From an uncultured Eubacteriales bacterium (lineage in GTDB: Bacteria > Bacillota > Clostridia > TANB77 > UBA1234), in assembly GCA_949283575.1 (NCBI GenBank), contig CASDSU010000013.1, positions 149,441 to 213,440 of the forward strand: DNA of 64,000 nucleotides, read 5' to 3'. The notes beneath the pieces are model-generated. The model worked only from the letters and a program-made list of their open reading frames with translations, was not told the origin of the DNA and made no database searches. Shown piece by piece: positions 29,755-39,466 of the stretch; the first letter of the stretch is position 1, and each line of letters opens with the position of its first letter. Position numbers and translations under genes: made by a program.

Positions 29755-31518
29755 TTATTTTATCTCAATGCAGTAAATTTTTTTTCCGCGAGTTCCAATA
29801 ATAATTTTATTGTCATATATTGCAGGAGAACCTTCCATGTTTCCACCGCCGGTGTTTAATGTGTATAAAGTTTCACCAGTAAGAGCATCTATTAGAAGTA
29901 TGTGACCAATAGAATTTCCAAATATAATATATGATTTACCTGAGTTTGAATAGATTGCAACAGGTGAACTCCATGAATATTTATCTAAATTTTTCTCCCA
30001 AATAACATTTCCTGATGATTTATCTAAAGCAACCATTTTACCGTTATAATAAGAGGTTACTTTTGAAAAATTAAATATAACCATATTCGAAATGTCTTTT
30101 TTTCCAATGATAGGTGAAGATAAGACGCCACCATTTACATTTGAATCATACAAGCATTCACAAGAATATTCCCATAAAACTTCACCGGTAAGACCATTTA
30201 TTTTTCTAACAACAGCAGGTGATGCCGTGTGTCTTCTATCAACTTCGCATGCAGCATAAAGCATAATAGTATTGTTTTCTTCTTCAAGACCTAGTGTTGC
30301 GTCACAATCATCTTCCATTTGAAAATTCCAAACAGGGGTTAATGTATTTAAATCTAAGCATTGTATAATTCCATTGTTATTTGCGAAATATCCATAATTT
30401 TTATAAGCTGCTAATGAATTTTCAATTCCACCAGCCTTACCATTAGTTGTTGAACGATATCTTGTTATATCAGGTGATATTGAAATAGTTCCGTTTACTT
30501 TATCATAATTAGTATTTAGTTTTACAATATAGATTAATCCGTTCTCACCAGGTAACATTAAAGTGTCATTTTTTGAATCAATTAAAGGATTGCCATCAAA
30601 AGCACCCCAACCAAGATATGCATACTTATCACGACCATTTATAAAAAGCAGTTCTTCGCCAGTAATCAAACTGAAAATATAATATCCCATTTGAACAGAT
30701 TCACCGCTTACTTCGTTTATACCTTGACCTACATAAAGTAGAGGATAGCCTCTTGGATCTATAGTAACGCTACCTTTGATAGAACTAGGAACAGAAATTG
30801 TATTACGTGTAGGAGAGCCAGTTTCTAAATCATAGAAATGAACTTTGCTGTCTAATGCTCCGTATATAACTTCGACAAAATTTTCTTTTTCCTTAAATTC
30901 ATCATATAGATTCATTTGTTTTTGTGTTTCAGAATCCCATTTAATGATAGCGGGTTGACCGTTCCAACCTACACCAGTCCAATTATCAGTTTGACCAATT
31001 GTATTAGTCCAAACTTTAGTTAAAGTTTTTTCTGTAACATCTAGTGAACCAAAAAAAGCGCTGTCACGATAGTTATTTCCTCTAAATGTTGTAACCCCAT
31101 CGACTTGATTGTAAGTATCCGAACTATCTAAATATAAATCGTTTAAATAGGAGGTACCATTACTTGTTTGTATTTGATAAGTGTGAGGAAGTTCAGGCAC
31201 AACAATTGAAGGTTGTTCTTTAACACTTTCATCACCGGAGTTAGGATCCGAACTATCGCCCGATTTAACGCTAAAATCATCACTTGATTTGTTCTCGAAA
31301 GTGTATTCGGAATCATCGGAAGAATTATCGCCAGAACTGTCACCAGAATTATCACCAGATGAAAAAACAAAAAGTACATCGTCTGACGGAAGTCCAACGT
31401 CAGGGGTGTTTTCTTCATGTATGTTATGAATATTTTTAACATTAATTTCGTGAATAAAAACTAATGTTAAAAAAGCAATAATTAAACTAATTAATATTTT
31501 GAAATTTTTATTTTTCAT
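29755..31518 (-). CDS. Membrane-anchored PQQ/BamB-type beta-propeller protein
   Basis: 587 residues: an N-terminal anchor (FKILISLIIAFLTLVFI), a low-complexity Ser/Asp/Gly linker (about 50-100, repeats of SGDNSGD), then a beta-propeller with repeats of the PQQ type such as LTGEVLWEYSCE, DKSSGNVIWEKNL and DALTGETLYTLNT. Such propellers are usually binding scaffolds or sugar/quinone-protein-like folds at the cell surface. Catalytic residues cannot be assigned. RBS AAAGAGG precedes the ATG at 31518. Confidence 0.75.
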   Translation of the reverse strand: MKNKNFKILISLIIAFLTLVFIHEINVKNIHNIHEENTPDVGLPSDDVLFVFSSGDNSGDSSGDNSSDDSEYTFENKSSDDFSVKSGDSSDPNSGDESVKEQPSIVVPELPHTYQIQTSNGTSYLNDLYLDSSDTYNQVDGVTTFRGNNYRDSAFFGSLDVTEKTLTKVWTNTIGQTDNWTGVGWNGQPAIIKWDSETQKQMNLYDEFKEKENFVEVIYGALDSKVHFYDLETGSPTRNTISVPSSIKGSVTIDPRGYPLLYVGQGINEVSGESVQMGYYIFSLITGEELLFINGRDKYAYLGWGAFDGNPLIDSKNDTLMLPGENGLIYIVKLNTNYDKVNGTISISPDITRYRSTTNGKAGGIENSLAAYKNYGYFANNNGIIQCLDLNTLTPVWNFQMEDDCDATLGLEEENNTIMLYAACEVDRRHTASPAVVRKINGLTGEVLWEYSCECLYDSNVNGGVLSSPIIGKKDISNMVIFNFSKVTSYYNGKMVALDKSSGNVIWEKNLDKYSWSSPVAIYSNSGKSYIIFGNSIGHILLIDALTGETLYTLNTGGGNMEGSPAIYDNKIIIGTRGKKIYCIEIK

Positions 31519-31594
31519 AATTAAACCTCTTTAGTAATTTTATATATAACTATTATTTAATAATACATAATTTGATATAAAAAGACAAGAAAAA

Positions 31595-31619
31595 CCTCTC
31601 ACCAAAAAAGGTGAGAGGC
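31595..31619 (-). terminator. Terminator of the ABC transporter gene
   Basis: CCTCTCACC and GGTGAGAGG flank six A; on the minus strand the stem is followed by TTTTTC. Confidence 0.8.
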
Positions 31620-31631
31620 TGCTCATAAAGG

Positions 31632-33362
31632 TTATACCATGTTGACATGATAACTCATGTCGTTTTCGGAGTGTTCGAAGTGCAAGTGCATGGTTGCAAC
31701 TTCATAGGCAATGTTCGTCTGATGCGTCGCGAAGAGTACGACCTTGTCAGTGCACATTTCTTTGATGAAGCGAAGGACCTGAAGACCAATTTCATCGTTA
31801 AGGTTATTGGTTGCTTCATCGAACGCAACAATCTGAACTGTGTCATCAAGGTTCATCAGTGTACGAGCTAGCGAGAGGCGCTGAACCTGGCCGCTCGAAT
31901 ACTGATCGGTACCACTATTGTCCAGGAAAGCGAAGACATTATCGGTCTTTTCGCTGATTTCCTGATACAGATGCAGTCCACAGAGAATCTGGAGAAGTTT
32001 TTCGCGGTCATAATCAGCCTTGCCGAGCGTGATTTCTTTCAAGACAGAGTTGGAACCGAGCATAGTTTTGTCCTGATGAAGGATAGACTTAGTGTTCCCT
32101 TCTTTTTCTTTCTCGATGTTCAAGATGAAACCATCAAAGTGAAGATTGCTAGTAAGCATCTTGATGAGAGTGCTTTTGCCGGAACCTGTGGTTCCAGTGA
32201 GAACAGCAAAATCACCAGGCTTCATGCTGATAACATCGCTTGAAATGAGTTCGAAAGGCTGGTTGCCGTTCGTTGACGCATAGGTGACACGGAACGCGGG
32301 CAGAGAGAGTCTCGACAGTCGAGTAGCTTCGAGGTCATCGTTTTCGGTTTGCTTTTCGTAAACCGTGAAGATGTTGTCAAAGTCATTTTCATAAACCTTA
32401 CGTTCTTCCTTGATTTCACGCCAATTATCGCCAATGTAAATAAAACCGCTGATTCGACGAGTGAATTGAGAATAAATTGTGACCAACGAAATTGCGCTGA
32501 CCAGAGTCTCAAGGTTCACATTCGCAAAACCAACTTCCCAAATCTTGAGGGCGAGAAGTGAGAGTGTGAAGAAGCTTGTAGTAAGGTTGCTGACCGTACG
32601 AATAAGATTGATACGTTTTTGAACGGTTCGTTGCAGTAAGAAGCTTTTTTGGCTTGCATCAACGTAGTTGTTGGTGATAAAGAGCGCATGCTCATTGCTT
32701 ATGGGCTCAAGTAGCATGATATTCTGTCGTGCTTCTTCAGTAATCATTCGAGCTTTTCTCTGCTGATTGCGATAAGTATTTCGCGTTTTCAGTCTGATGT
32801 TGCAGAAGAGCAACTCGAAGACAGAAGAAACGATGACCAGAATGATGAAGATGCCAGTGTGTTCAACTTCAAGAGTTGACACTGCCAAAAGACCAATGAA
32901 CATAATAACGGCAGAAACAATGTCGATGCCGTTCCTGAGTAAAAACGTACGGATTTCCCAAGTGTTTGCGAGGAATTCGCGACATGTCTTGAGAATCTTA
33001 CTCGAAGGCATCTTCTCGTCGAAGCCTTGCAGTTCATTTCGGTGCTGGACTTTTCCCTTAACACGAAGTAGAACATCGGCTGCATTTTTGGTCAGGAAAA
33101 TGTCCTTGTGTTCTCTGAAGATATCTTCACGTTCTTCAACAAAGGTTCGAGTAAAGTTCTCGAGAGGAAACTTCACGTAGTGAAGCGAAATGAGCACCAG
33201 GGAAAGAACTACATGCCCTTCAATCATCGCATTCTTGCTAAACTGCAAGAGGAAGGAACCAGCGTCCATCATAAGGCCAAAAGCGAGATTGATCAGAGCC
33301 AGGATAATGAACTTCTTCAGAAGTTCACGCGGGATTTTGAGAAAAGCGGAACGCTTATTCAT
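31632..33362 (-). CDS. ABC transporter, fused membrane and ATPase domains (foreign-looking)
   Basis: 576-residue half-transporter exporter: N-terminal membrane domain with several hydrophobic helices (about 15-310) and a C-terminal ATPase with Walker A LTGTTGSGKSTL (about 394-405), a signature of variant form SSGQVQRLSLA and Walker B VQIVAFDEATNNL. The substrate is unknown. Base composition is much richer in G+C than the neighbours and uses codons such as CTG, CGC, GAG and AAG. It has its own promoter, RBS GGAGG and terminator. ATG 33362 is preferred to 33392 for its ribosome site. One of the single-gene foreign-looking cassettes; it has no in-frame CGG by my reading. Confidence 0.85.
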   Translation of the reverse strand: MNKRSAFLKIPRELLKKFIILALINLAFGLMMDAGSFLLQFSKNAMIEGHVVLSLVLISLHYVKFPLENFTRTFVEEREDIFREHKDIFLTKNAADVLLRVKGKVQHRNELQGFDEKMPSSKILKTCREFLANTWEIRTFLLRNGIDIVSAVIMFIGLLAVSTLEVEHTGIFIILVIVSSVFELLFCNIRLKTRNTYRNQQRKARMITEEARQNIMLLEPISNEHALFITNNYVDASQKSFLLQRTVQKRINLIRTVSNLTTSFFTLSLLALKIWEVGFANVNLETLVSAISLVTIYSQFTRRISGFIYIGDNWREIKEERKVYENDFDNIFTVYEKQTENDDLEATRLSRLSLPAFRVTYASTNGNQPFELISSDVISMKPGDFAVLTGTTGSGKSTLIKMLTSNLHFDGFILNIEKEKEGNTKSILHQDKTMLGSNSVLKEITLGKADYDREKLLQILCGLHLYQEISEKTDNVFAFLDNSGTDQYSSGQVQRLSLARTLMNLDDTVQIVAFDEATNNLNDEIGLQVLRFIKEMCTDKVVLFATHQTNIAYEVATMHLHFEHSENDMSYHVNMV

Positions 33363-33528
33363 AAAAAACCTCCAGTTGTGTGTCATAACCAATAGTGTAA
33401 ATAAGTCGAGTGGTGAACAGAGAGGCTATGGTTGTAATTACGTCGCTACATGCACATACTCCTTTCATTTTTCACAGTCAAAAAAACGACCGTTTATTTG
33501 GAAAAACTATGACCTTTTAGTCGGCAAC

Positions 33529-33557
33529 ATTATATCACACTTTTTGAATTATGTAAA
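33529..33557 (-). promoter_or_regulatory. Promoter of the ABC transporter cassette
   Basis: On the minus strand TTTACA (33557-33552), 17-base spacer, TATAAT (33534-33529). The 307-base gap 33363-33669 holds this and the divergent promoter at 33570; nothing else is seen in it. Confidence 0.65.
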
Positions 33558-33569
33558 TTTTAAATTTGA

Positions 33570-33599
33570 TTGACAATAAAATACCATGAGTTGTATAAT
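33570..33599 (+). promoter_or_regulatory. Promoter of the zinc-ribbon-like cassette gene
   Basis: TTGACA (33570-33575), 18-base spacer, TATAAT (33594-33599), about 70 bases before ATG 33670. Confidence 0.7.
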
Positions 33600-33669
33600 T
33601 TTTTTTCGTTGGAAAGCACTGCAACTAGCAAGATTAAAATGAATTTTGCAGAATGAAGGAGGATGACAT

Positions 33670-33972
33670 ATGGATAAGAAGCGATGTGAACTTTGTAACT
33701 GTGTTTTGAAACCGGAGATTACTCTTAGTGGGGGTGAAGTGTCTCGGTTTGGTCAGATATGCCGGAATTGTCTTGATGAATTGATGAAGTATGATGCATA
33801 TGCATATGATGAATATGCGCATATGCTCACGCCTGAGAAGAATGACTTCTCATTCTGGTTTCCGAAGATTGAACATTGTGGGTTGAATGTTCCGAAATCG
33901 TTGATATTTCATGTTCCTGAGCATATCCAGAAGCATTTTTTCTTAGAGGGAGAAGATGACTATGAAGTATAA
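33670..33972 (+). CDS. Small zinc-ribbon-like protein (foreign-looking cassette)
   Basis: 100 residues beginning MDKKRCELCNCVLKP and continuing GQICRNCLDELM, two CxxC pairs that would make a zinc ribbon. The rest (YDAYAYDEYAHMLTPEK) is aromatic-rich and unrecognised. It has its own sigma-A promoter, RBS GGAGGATGAC and a following hairpin. CGG is used twice as an ordinary in-frame codon (TCT CGG TTT and TGC CGG AAT), the second being CGGA inside the C-R-N-C zinc pair, unlike all native genes here. Function unknown. Confidence 0.7.
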   Translation: MDKKRCELCNCVLKPEITLSGGEVSRFGQICRNCLDELMKYDAYAYDEYAHMLTPEKNDFSFWFPKIEHCGLNVPKSLIFHVPEHIQKHFFLEGEDDYEV

Positions 33973-33984
33973 TTTCATATAATT

Positions 33985-34022
33985 AAAATGGACAAGTGGC
34001 TCCGTCCCACTTGTCCATTTTT
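33985..34022. terminator. GGACAAGTGG/CCACTTGTCC hairpin
   Basis: AAAATGGACAAGTGG pairs with CCACTTGTCCATTTT across CTCCGTC-type loop; shares the CCGTCCC core of the GGGACGG family and probably ends the cassette transcript. Confidence 0.8.
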
Positions 34023-34068
34023 GTTAAATGAAATATAATAATGGATATATTAAATTTTGGAGGCACAA

Positions 34069-35440
34069 ATGAAATTAAAAAATAAATTATCATCTACACA
34101 AATAATAGCTTTAGGTTTTTTTGTTACAATTTTTATTGGTAGCGTATTGTTAATGCTTCCGATAGCACATAATGGTGAATTATCATATTTGGATTCGCTA
34201 TTTACAGCTACTTCTGCTACGTGTGTTACGGGACATTCAACGGTAGATGTTGAGTCTACGTTTACACTGTTTGGTCAAATTGTGATAATGTTTTTAATAC
34301 AAATAGGCGGGCTTGGTTTTATGCTTATAATCGCCTTAATATTAATGATAGCGGGTAAGAGGATTACATTAAAAAATAGAATTTTAATAAGTCAGACTGT
34401 AAGCAAAAGTGATTATGAAGGTGTAGTAAAGTTACTGAAAAAAATTATAAAATATACTCTTATTTTTGAACTACTTGGAGCACTTGCACTAGCAACTAAA
34501 ACGGTTCCAGAGTTTGGTTTAGCCAAACGGAATGTTTACTGCACTATTTCATTCTGTATCGGCATTTTGTAATGCTGGATTTGATATTTTTAAGGGAGAA
34601 AGTTTAGTTCCTTTTGCCCTTGATAAAACGGTTAATATTACATTAATTGCATTAATTATGATTGGTGGACTTGGATTTTTAGTATGGGACGATATAGCCA
34701 AATGTATAGGTGAAGCAATTCGTGAGAAAACAAGTCTTAGAAGAGCTGTAAGAAAATTTAGTCTCCATACAAAATTGGTTTTGATAATGCAAATTACATT
34801 GTTTGTTATGGGAACAATAAGCTTTTTAATCTTAGAAAATAATAATGAATTAACAATAGGAAACATGGCATTAGAAGATAAGATTTTAGTTTCGAGTTTT
34901 CAATCGGCGACGGCGAGAACTGCGGGATTCTTTACTGTAGGAATGGAAGATTTACAAGCAACCACTAAACTTCTTATGCTATTTTTTATGTTTGTCGGAG
35001 GCGCACCAGGAAGTATGGCCGGAGGTGTTAAAACAATTACATTATTAGTTATCATATATGGAATCATTTCGATAATTAATGGCAAGAAACATGTAACAAT
35101 TATGAAGAAAACGATAAACAAAGATATTTTCGAAAAAGCATGTGCTGTATTCTTTGTTATGTTTTTGATATCATATATATCAATCGTAATAATATCATGT
35201 AATATAAGTCCAAATATCTCATCTTTAGAGATAGCCTTTGACGTAGTATCATCAATAGCAACGGTTGGACTTTCTGCAGGAGCGATTGCTAATATGAATA
35301 CAATTGGAATTTGTAATATAATATTATTGATGTATTTAGGAAGAGTAGGAACAATAACTACAGCAGTAGCTTTTATGATAGGTAGACCGAAGGAACATGA
35401 CGAAATAGTGTATGCTAAAGAAGATGTAATTGTTGGATAA
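34069..35440 (+). CDS. Potassium uptake channel subunit KtrB/TrkH, needs +1 shift at CGGA
   Basis: Ion-conducting membrane subunit of a Ktr/Trk potassium system. Frame one (from ATG 34069 after GGAGG) has the first pore loop ATSATCVTGHST and reaches KTVPEFGLAK, then CGG at 34528 and a stop at 34570. One base on, the family continues GMFTALFHSVSAFCNAGFD, the conserved second pore loop, followed by the third (SATARTAGFF) and fourth (SSIATVGLSAG). With the shift the protein is 456 residues, the normal length. ktrA follows. Without the shift neither piece could form a channel, since four pore loops are required. Confidence 0.9.
34528..34531 (+). other. CGGA recoding site 3 (ktrB/trkH)
   Basis: AAA CGG AAT in the incoming frame; AAA, skip C, GGA ATG TTT ACT in the functional frame. 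The glycine and MFTALFHSVSAF after it are conserved in TrkH/KtrB. Confidence 0.9.
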
Positions 35441-35486
35441 TGTATTATCAAAATACAGATTATTATAGATTAAATGGAGGTTAGAA

Positions 35487-36158
35487 ATGAAAAAAGATAA
35501 AGAACAAATATTAATAATAGGTCTTGGAAAATTTGGAATGAATGTAGCAAAAGAATTGTCCAAATATGATGTAGAAGTAATGGCTATAGATGAATCAAGC
35601 GAGCTTGTGGATGAAGCTTCAAAATATGTTACACATGCTGCAAGAGTGGATGCAGAAGACATAGAAGCGTTAAGAAAACTAGGAATACGTGAATTCGATG
35701 TAGCGATAATAGGTATAGGCGATAATATAGAATCAAGTCTAATGATAGCTTTAACGTTAAAAGAGTTGAATATACCATATATAATCGCTAAATCAAGGGA
35801 TAAAAAGCATACAAGTTTGCTTAATATGATTGGAGTAGATAAAGTAATACAACCAGAAAAGGATGCAGGTGTAAGAATTGCAAAATCATTAATGCATAAA
35901 AGCATAATTGAAAGAGTGGAATTTGGAAAAGAACATAGTGTAGTAGAGATAGAAACGCCAAAAGAGTGGATTGGAGCAGCATTAAATAGATTAAATGTAA
36001 GAGCTAAATATGGAATTAATATAGTATGTGTGAAAAAGCAAGATGGAAAAGTGTTAATCCCTGCAGCTGATTATGTAATAGAAGAGAAAGATAATTTAAT
36101 GTTGATTACACCAAATAAAGAAATAGAACCAAATGGATATTTGGGAAGGTTGCTTTAG
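35487..36158 (+). CDS. Potassium uptake regulator KtrA/TrkA (RCK protein)
   Basis: Cytoplasmic gating ring subunit that binds nucleotide and controls the KtrB channel encoded 46 bases upstream. 223 residues: RCK_N Rossmann fold with GLGKFGMNVAKEL (about 12-24) and the acidic end of strand two VMAIDES, followed by a TrkA_C domain (about 140-215). RBS TGGAGG before ATG 35487. A GGGACGG hairpin ends the operon. Confidence 0.93.
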   Translation: MKKDKEQILIIGLGKFGMNVAKELSKYDVEVMAIDESSELVDEASKYVTHAARVDAEDIEALRKLGIREFDVAIIGIGDNIESSLMIALTLKELNIPYIIAKSRDKKHTSLLNMIGVDKVIQPEKDAGVRIAKSLMHKSIIERVEFGKEHSVVEIETPKEWIGAALNRLNVRAKYGINIVCVKKQDGKVLIPAADYVIEEKDNLMLITPNKEIEPNGYLGRLL

Positions 36159-36161
36159 TGG

Positions 36162-36222
36162 AAGGGACGGGCTTTTTGGGAAATTAGGAAGGTTCCTTTT
36201 CCCCAAAAAGCCCGTCCCTCTT
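36162..36222. terminator. GGGACGGGC hairpin, bidirectional terminator
   Basis: AGGGACGGGCTTTTTGGG pairs with CCCCAAAAAGCCCGTCCCT, with GGAAGGTTCCTTTTCC in the loop. It lies between convergent trkA and ylbJ. Confidence 0.85.
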
Positions 36223-36224
36223 GC

Positions 36225-37248
36225 TTAACCTATTACCAAAAAGAAATATGTATAAATCATTGATATAATTCCATGTAGTAATTTACCATAAAAATATGAT
36301 TTTAAAGATAATCCACTATCTGAAATGATACTACATGTCTGCATAAGTATTGATAATCCGCCAAATCCGCAAAACAAAGGCAGAAAGACAGATTGTGAAA
36401 GTACTAGTTCCAAGTGCAGAAATCATGCTTATGCCATTTGTGACTTCTAAAAGGCCACAAATAGATGCTTCAATGTATTTTGTGTATAAATCGCTATTTA
36501 TTAAAAATATGGATATAGATCGGCTAACTGCAGTAATAATCCCTGTTTTTAATAAAATATTACAGATTATTGCAAAGAAAACAATATATCCACCGATTAA
36601 AATTAATGTCGAAAAGCTATTTTGAATTGCAAGTCCGACAAATTTCCCTAAATTTTTTGTGTTTAAAGTCTCTGAAGTGTTTATTTCTTCCAATTTTTGT
36701 GGTATAATCTTAGCCGGATTGATTTCGGAATGATACTTTCTAAATAGTATTCCAACTGTAGTTGCTCCTAAAATATGAGCCAAAAGTAATAACGAGCCAA
36801 TTTGGCTGCTTTTAAACATCCCAATTCCACAAGTTCCTATAATAAATAAAGGTCCGGAAGTATTAGTGAAGGCAAGTAATCGTTCGGCTTCTTGTTTTGA
36901 AAATTTTTCGTCAATGTAAAGTTCGGAGGTTAACTTTGCTCCGGTTGGGTAGCCTGATGCAAGTCCCATAGATAGTGCAAAGGCGCCGTAACCAGAAACG
37001 TTAAAAAGTGGTTTCATTATTGGTGTCAAAACCTTACTTATTAATTGTAAAAATGGAGTACGTTTTAATAGATCTATACATATGAGGAATGGAAAAAGTG
37101 AAGGGATAACTTTGGTTGCCCACATTTTAAAAGCTTCTTGTGCGATTAAATAATTACTATTAGAGAAAAATATAACAAAAAACATGATAGTTAGCACAAT
37201 AAGCATAAATAAACATTTTTTAAAATTTATAAATAAACAATATAACAT
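36225..37248 (-). CDS. ylbJ: Sporulation membrane protein YlbJ, needs +1 shift at CGGA
   Basis: YlbJ is a polytopic membrane protein with Gate/nucleoside-recognition-like domains, needed for spore cortex formation in Bacillus. The first frame runs to residue 293 with family segments PSLFPFLICIDLL, SGYPTGAKL and NTSGPLFIIGTCG, then meets CGG (36369-36367) and ends in RIWRIINTYADM. One base on, the sequence continues GFGGLSILMQTCSII and runs to TAA at 36225, giving about 340 residues with the usual C-terminal membrane helices. Start ATG 37248 follows AAGGTGAT. It is convergent with trkA. Confidence 0.85.
36366..36369 (-). other. CGGA recoding site 4 (ylbJ)
   Basis: On the minus strand TTG CGG ATT in the incoming frame; TTG, skip C, GGA TTT GGC GGA in the functional frame. 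Restores the GFGG motif of YlbJ. Confidence 0.85.
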
Positions 37249-37289
37249 CTAATCACCTTGATTAAAAATATGTAATGGAGGAAATATTT

Positions 37290-38150
37290 ATGATAATTTC
37301 GGACAAATGGAATGACTACGAAATACTTGATATGGCAAACGGAGAAAAGCTTGAAAGATGGGGAAATATAGTCTTGATAAGACCAGATCCTCAAATAATT
37401 TGGAAGGATAAATCAAAACCAGCTCTTTGGAAAAAGGCTAACGCACATTATCACAGAAGTAAATCTGGTGGTGGCGAATGGGAGTATATAAAAAATGTTC
37501 CAAAAGCATGGCAAATTAAATATAAAGATTTGACTTTTAATTTAAAACCGATGGGGTTTAAGCATACAGGACTTTTCCCAGAACAAGCAGTTAACTGGGA
37601 TTTTATGATGAGAAAAATTAAAGATGCAAAGCGTCCTATAAAAGTTTTGAATTTATTTGCATATACAGGCGGAGCAACAGTAGCATGTGCTGCAGCTGGT
37701 GCGTCAGTTTGTCACGTTGATTCATCAAAAGGTATGACGGCTTGGGCAAAAGAAAATGTTGCATCATCAGGGCTTGCTGATAGACCAATAAGATTCATAA
37801 TCGATGACGTTATTAAATTTGTTCAACGAGAAATAAGAAGAGGAAACAAATATGATGCAGTAGTTATGGATCCTCCATCATATGGACGTGGTGCAAATGG
37901 TGAAGTTTGGAATATTGAAGAAAGTTTATATATGTTAGTAGAATTGTGCACGCAAATATTATCTGGTGAACCATTATTTTTCTTGATTAATTCATATACA
38001 ACAGGTTTATCGCCAACAATTCTTGCCAATGTATTGAAAATGACAATTAAGAAAAAAGGTAAAGTTACATGTGGTGAAGTTGGTTTGCCAATGAAAGACA
38101 GTGAAATGATATTACCATGTGGAATTTTTGGTCGTTGGGAGAGTATATAA
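37290..38150 (+). CDS. Class I SAM-dependent RNA methyltransferase (RlmI/RlmK-like)
   Basis: 286 residues. The catalytic domain has the SAM site VLNLFAYTGGATVACAAAGA (about 120-139), HVDSSKGMTAWAKEN and the catalytic-type motif VVMDPPSYGRG (about 194-204), as in 23S rRNA cytosine-5 methyltransferases of the RlmI group; the N-terminal PUA domain is lacking or reduced. I chose ATG 37290 because GGAGG (37277-37281) precedes it. The stop overlaps the next start (TAATG), so it is coupled with the RluA gene, suggesting joint rRNA modification. Confidence 0.8.
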   Translation: MIISDKWNDYEILDMANGEKLERWGNIVLIRPDPQIIWKDKSKPALWKKANAHYHRSKSGGGEWEYIKNVPKAWQIKYKDLTFNLKPMGFKHTGLFPEQAVNWDFMMRKIKDAKRPIKVLNLFAYTGGATVACAAAGASVCHVDSSKGMTAWAKENVASSGLADRPIRFIIDDVIKFVQREIRRGNKYDAVVMDPPSYGRGANGEVWNIEESLYMLVELCTQILSGEPLFFLINSYTTGLSPTILANVLKMTIKKKGKVTCGEVGLPMKDSEMILPCGIFGRWESI

Positions 38151-38818
38151 TGTTAAATGTTATTTATGAAGATAATCATATAATTGTTGTTGAAAAGCCT
38201 TGTAATATCCCTTCGCAAGCAGATAAAACAGGCGATGAAGATATGCTTACGCTTATAAAATCATATATAAAAGAAAAATATAATAAGCCTGGTGAAGTAT
38301 TCTTGGGATTAGTCCATAGACTTGATAGACCAGTTGGTGGAATTATGGTTTTTGCAAGAACTTCAAAAGCTGCTTCAAGACTTTCTGAATCAATACGTGT
38401 TAAGGATTTTTCGAAAAAATATTTAGCTGTGGTAGAAGGAAAATTTGAAAATAAAGCTGGAACATTAGAGGATTATTTGTTTAAAGATGAAGCTTTAAAT
38501 AAGAGCAGAGTTGTTTCGAAAGATAAAAAAGGTGCAAAACTTGCAAGACTTACTTATGAAGTTATTGAAGAACATGAAGACGTTTCACTTGTGAAAATAA
38601 ATCTTGAGACAGGAAGGCATCATCAAATAAGAGTTCAATTTGCAAATTCAGGACATCCTTTGGTTGGTGATCAAAAGTATGGTAAGAGTAATCCGGGAGT
38701 TCAAATTGCATTATGGGCGTATGAATTAGAATTTAAACATCCAACTAAAGACGAAATTATGAAGTTTAATGTTTATCCTAGAAAAGTAGGACCTTGGAAA
38801 ACGTTTGAAATGAAATAA
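38150..38818 (+). CDS. RluA-family pseudouridine synthase
   Basis: 222 residues without an S4 domain. The catalytic motif GLVHRLDRPVGGIMVFAR has the essential Asp in HRLDR (about 55); later ETGRHHQIRVQFA and GDQKYG are family motifs. It modifies uridine in rRNA or tRNA; the target is unknown. The start overlaps the stop of the methyltransferase gene by one base. Confidence 0.9.
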   Translation: MLNVIYEDNHIIVVEKPCNIPSQADKTGDEDMLTLIKSYIKEKYNKPGEVFLGLVHRLDRPVGGIMVFARTSKAASRLSESIRVKDFSKKYLAVVEGKFENKAGTLEDYLFKDEALNKSRVVSKDKKGAKLARLTYEVIEEHEDVSLVKINLETGRHHQIRVQFANSGHPLVGDQKYGKSNPGVQIALWAYELEFKHPTKDEIMKFNVYPRKVGPWKTFEMK

Positions 38819-38834
38819 TAAAGGAAGAACAAAC

Positions 38835-39466
38835 GTGGGAAGAAAGCTGTTTTGTGATATAAATCCAACATGTTACAAAATATCCGAGAAGAAAGAAATA
38901 TTGGTTAGAAATATAAAAGATATCTTTTCTGGTGAGAAAATAGCAAAAAATAAAAGTAAGGAAGAATTGCCTAATATAGTGCTTGTAATAAGATAAATGA
39001 AATTATCATTAAACCCGGCGAAACTTTTTCCTTTTGGAAAACAGTAGGTCCATCGAAAGCTAAATATGGTTATAAAGAAGGTTTGGTCATTATGCGTGGT
39101 GGTGGCTTTAGACCGGGCATAGGAGGTGGTCTATGTCAGATGGCTAATATGGTCCATTGGCTTGTTTTAAATAGTCCTCTTGAAGTGACTGAACTTCATC
39201 ATCATTCAGATGCACTTTTTCCTGATGAAAGGCGCAGAGTACCTTTTGGTACAGGTACTTCGGTTTGGTATAACAATGTAGACTATCGTTTTAAAAACAA
39301 TACAGATCAAACTGTTCAAATACTAGTATGGGTTGAAAATGGTGAAGTCTGCGGTGAACTTAGAAGTGAAAGACCATTTCCATGTAGATATAAGTTAGTT
39401 GAAGAAAACCATCACTTCAGAAAAGAAGGCGAAAAATATTTTAGAATATTCCATATAAAGAAATAA
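38835..39466 (+). pseudogene. VanW-family gene with internal deletion
   Basis: GTG 38835 after AAGGAAGA begins VGRKLFCDINPTCYKISEKK, and the frame ends at TAA 38994. The family sequence resumes in another frame from 38990: KINEIIIKPGETFSFWKTVG, then GGGFRPGIGGGLCQMANMVHWL, the VanW hallmark. Between LPNIV and NKINE about 30 residues normally present in the family are missing, so a deletion of roughly 90 bases with frame loss is likely. No CGG is at the break; this is decay, not the recoding seen elsewhere. A dltA-like fragment is fused behind it. Confidence 0.7.

Noticed and set aside
33108..33573. Plus-strand ORFs inside and beside the ABC transporter gene
   Set aside because: They are antisense to a clear ABC ATPase gene and lack ribosome sites.
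38970..39010. vanW frame break as a sixth recoding site
   Set aside because: There is no CGG at the break and about 30 family residues are missing, so it is a deletion.
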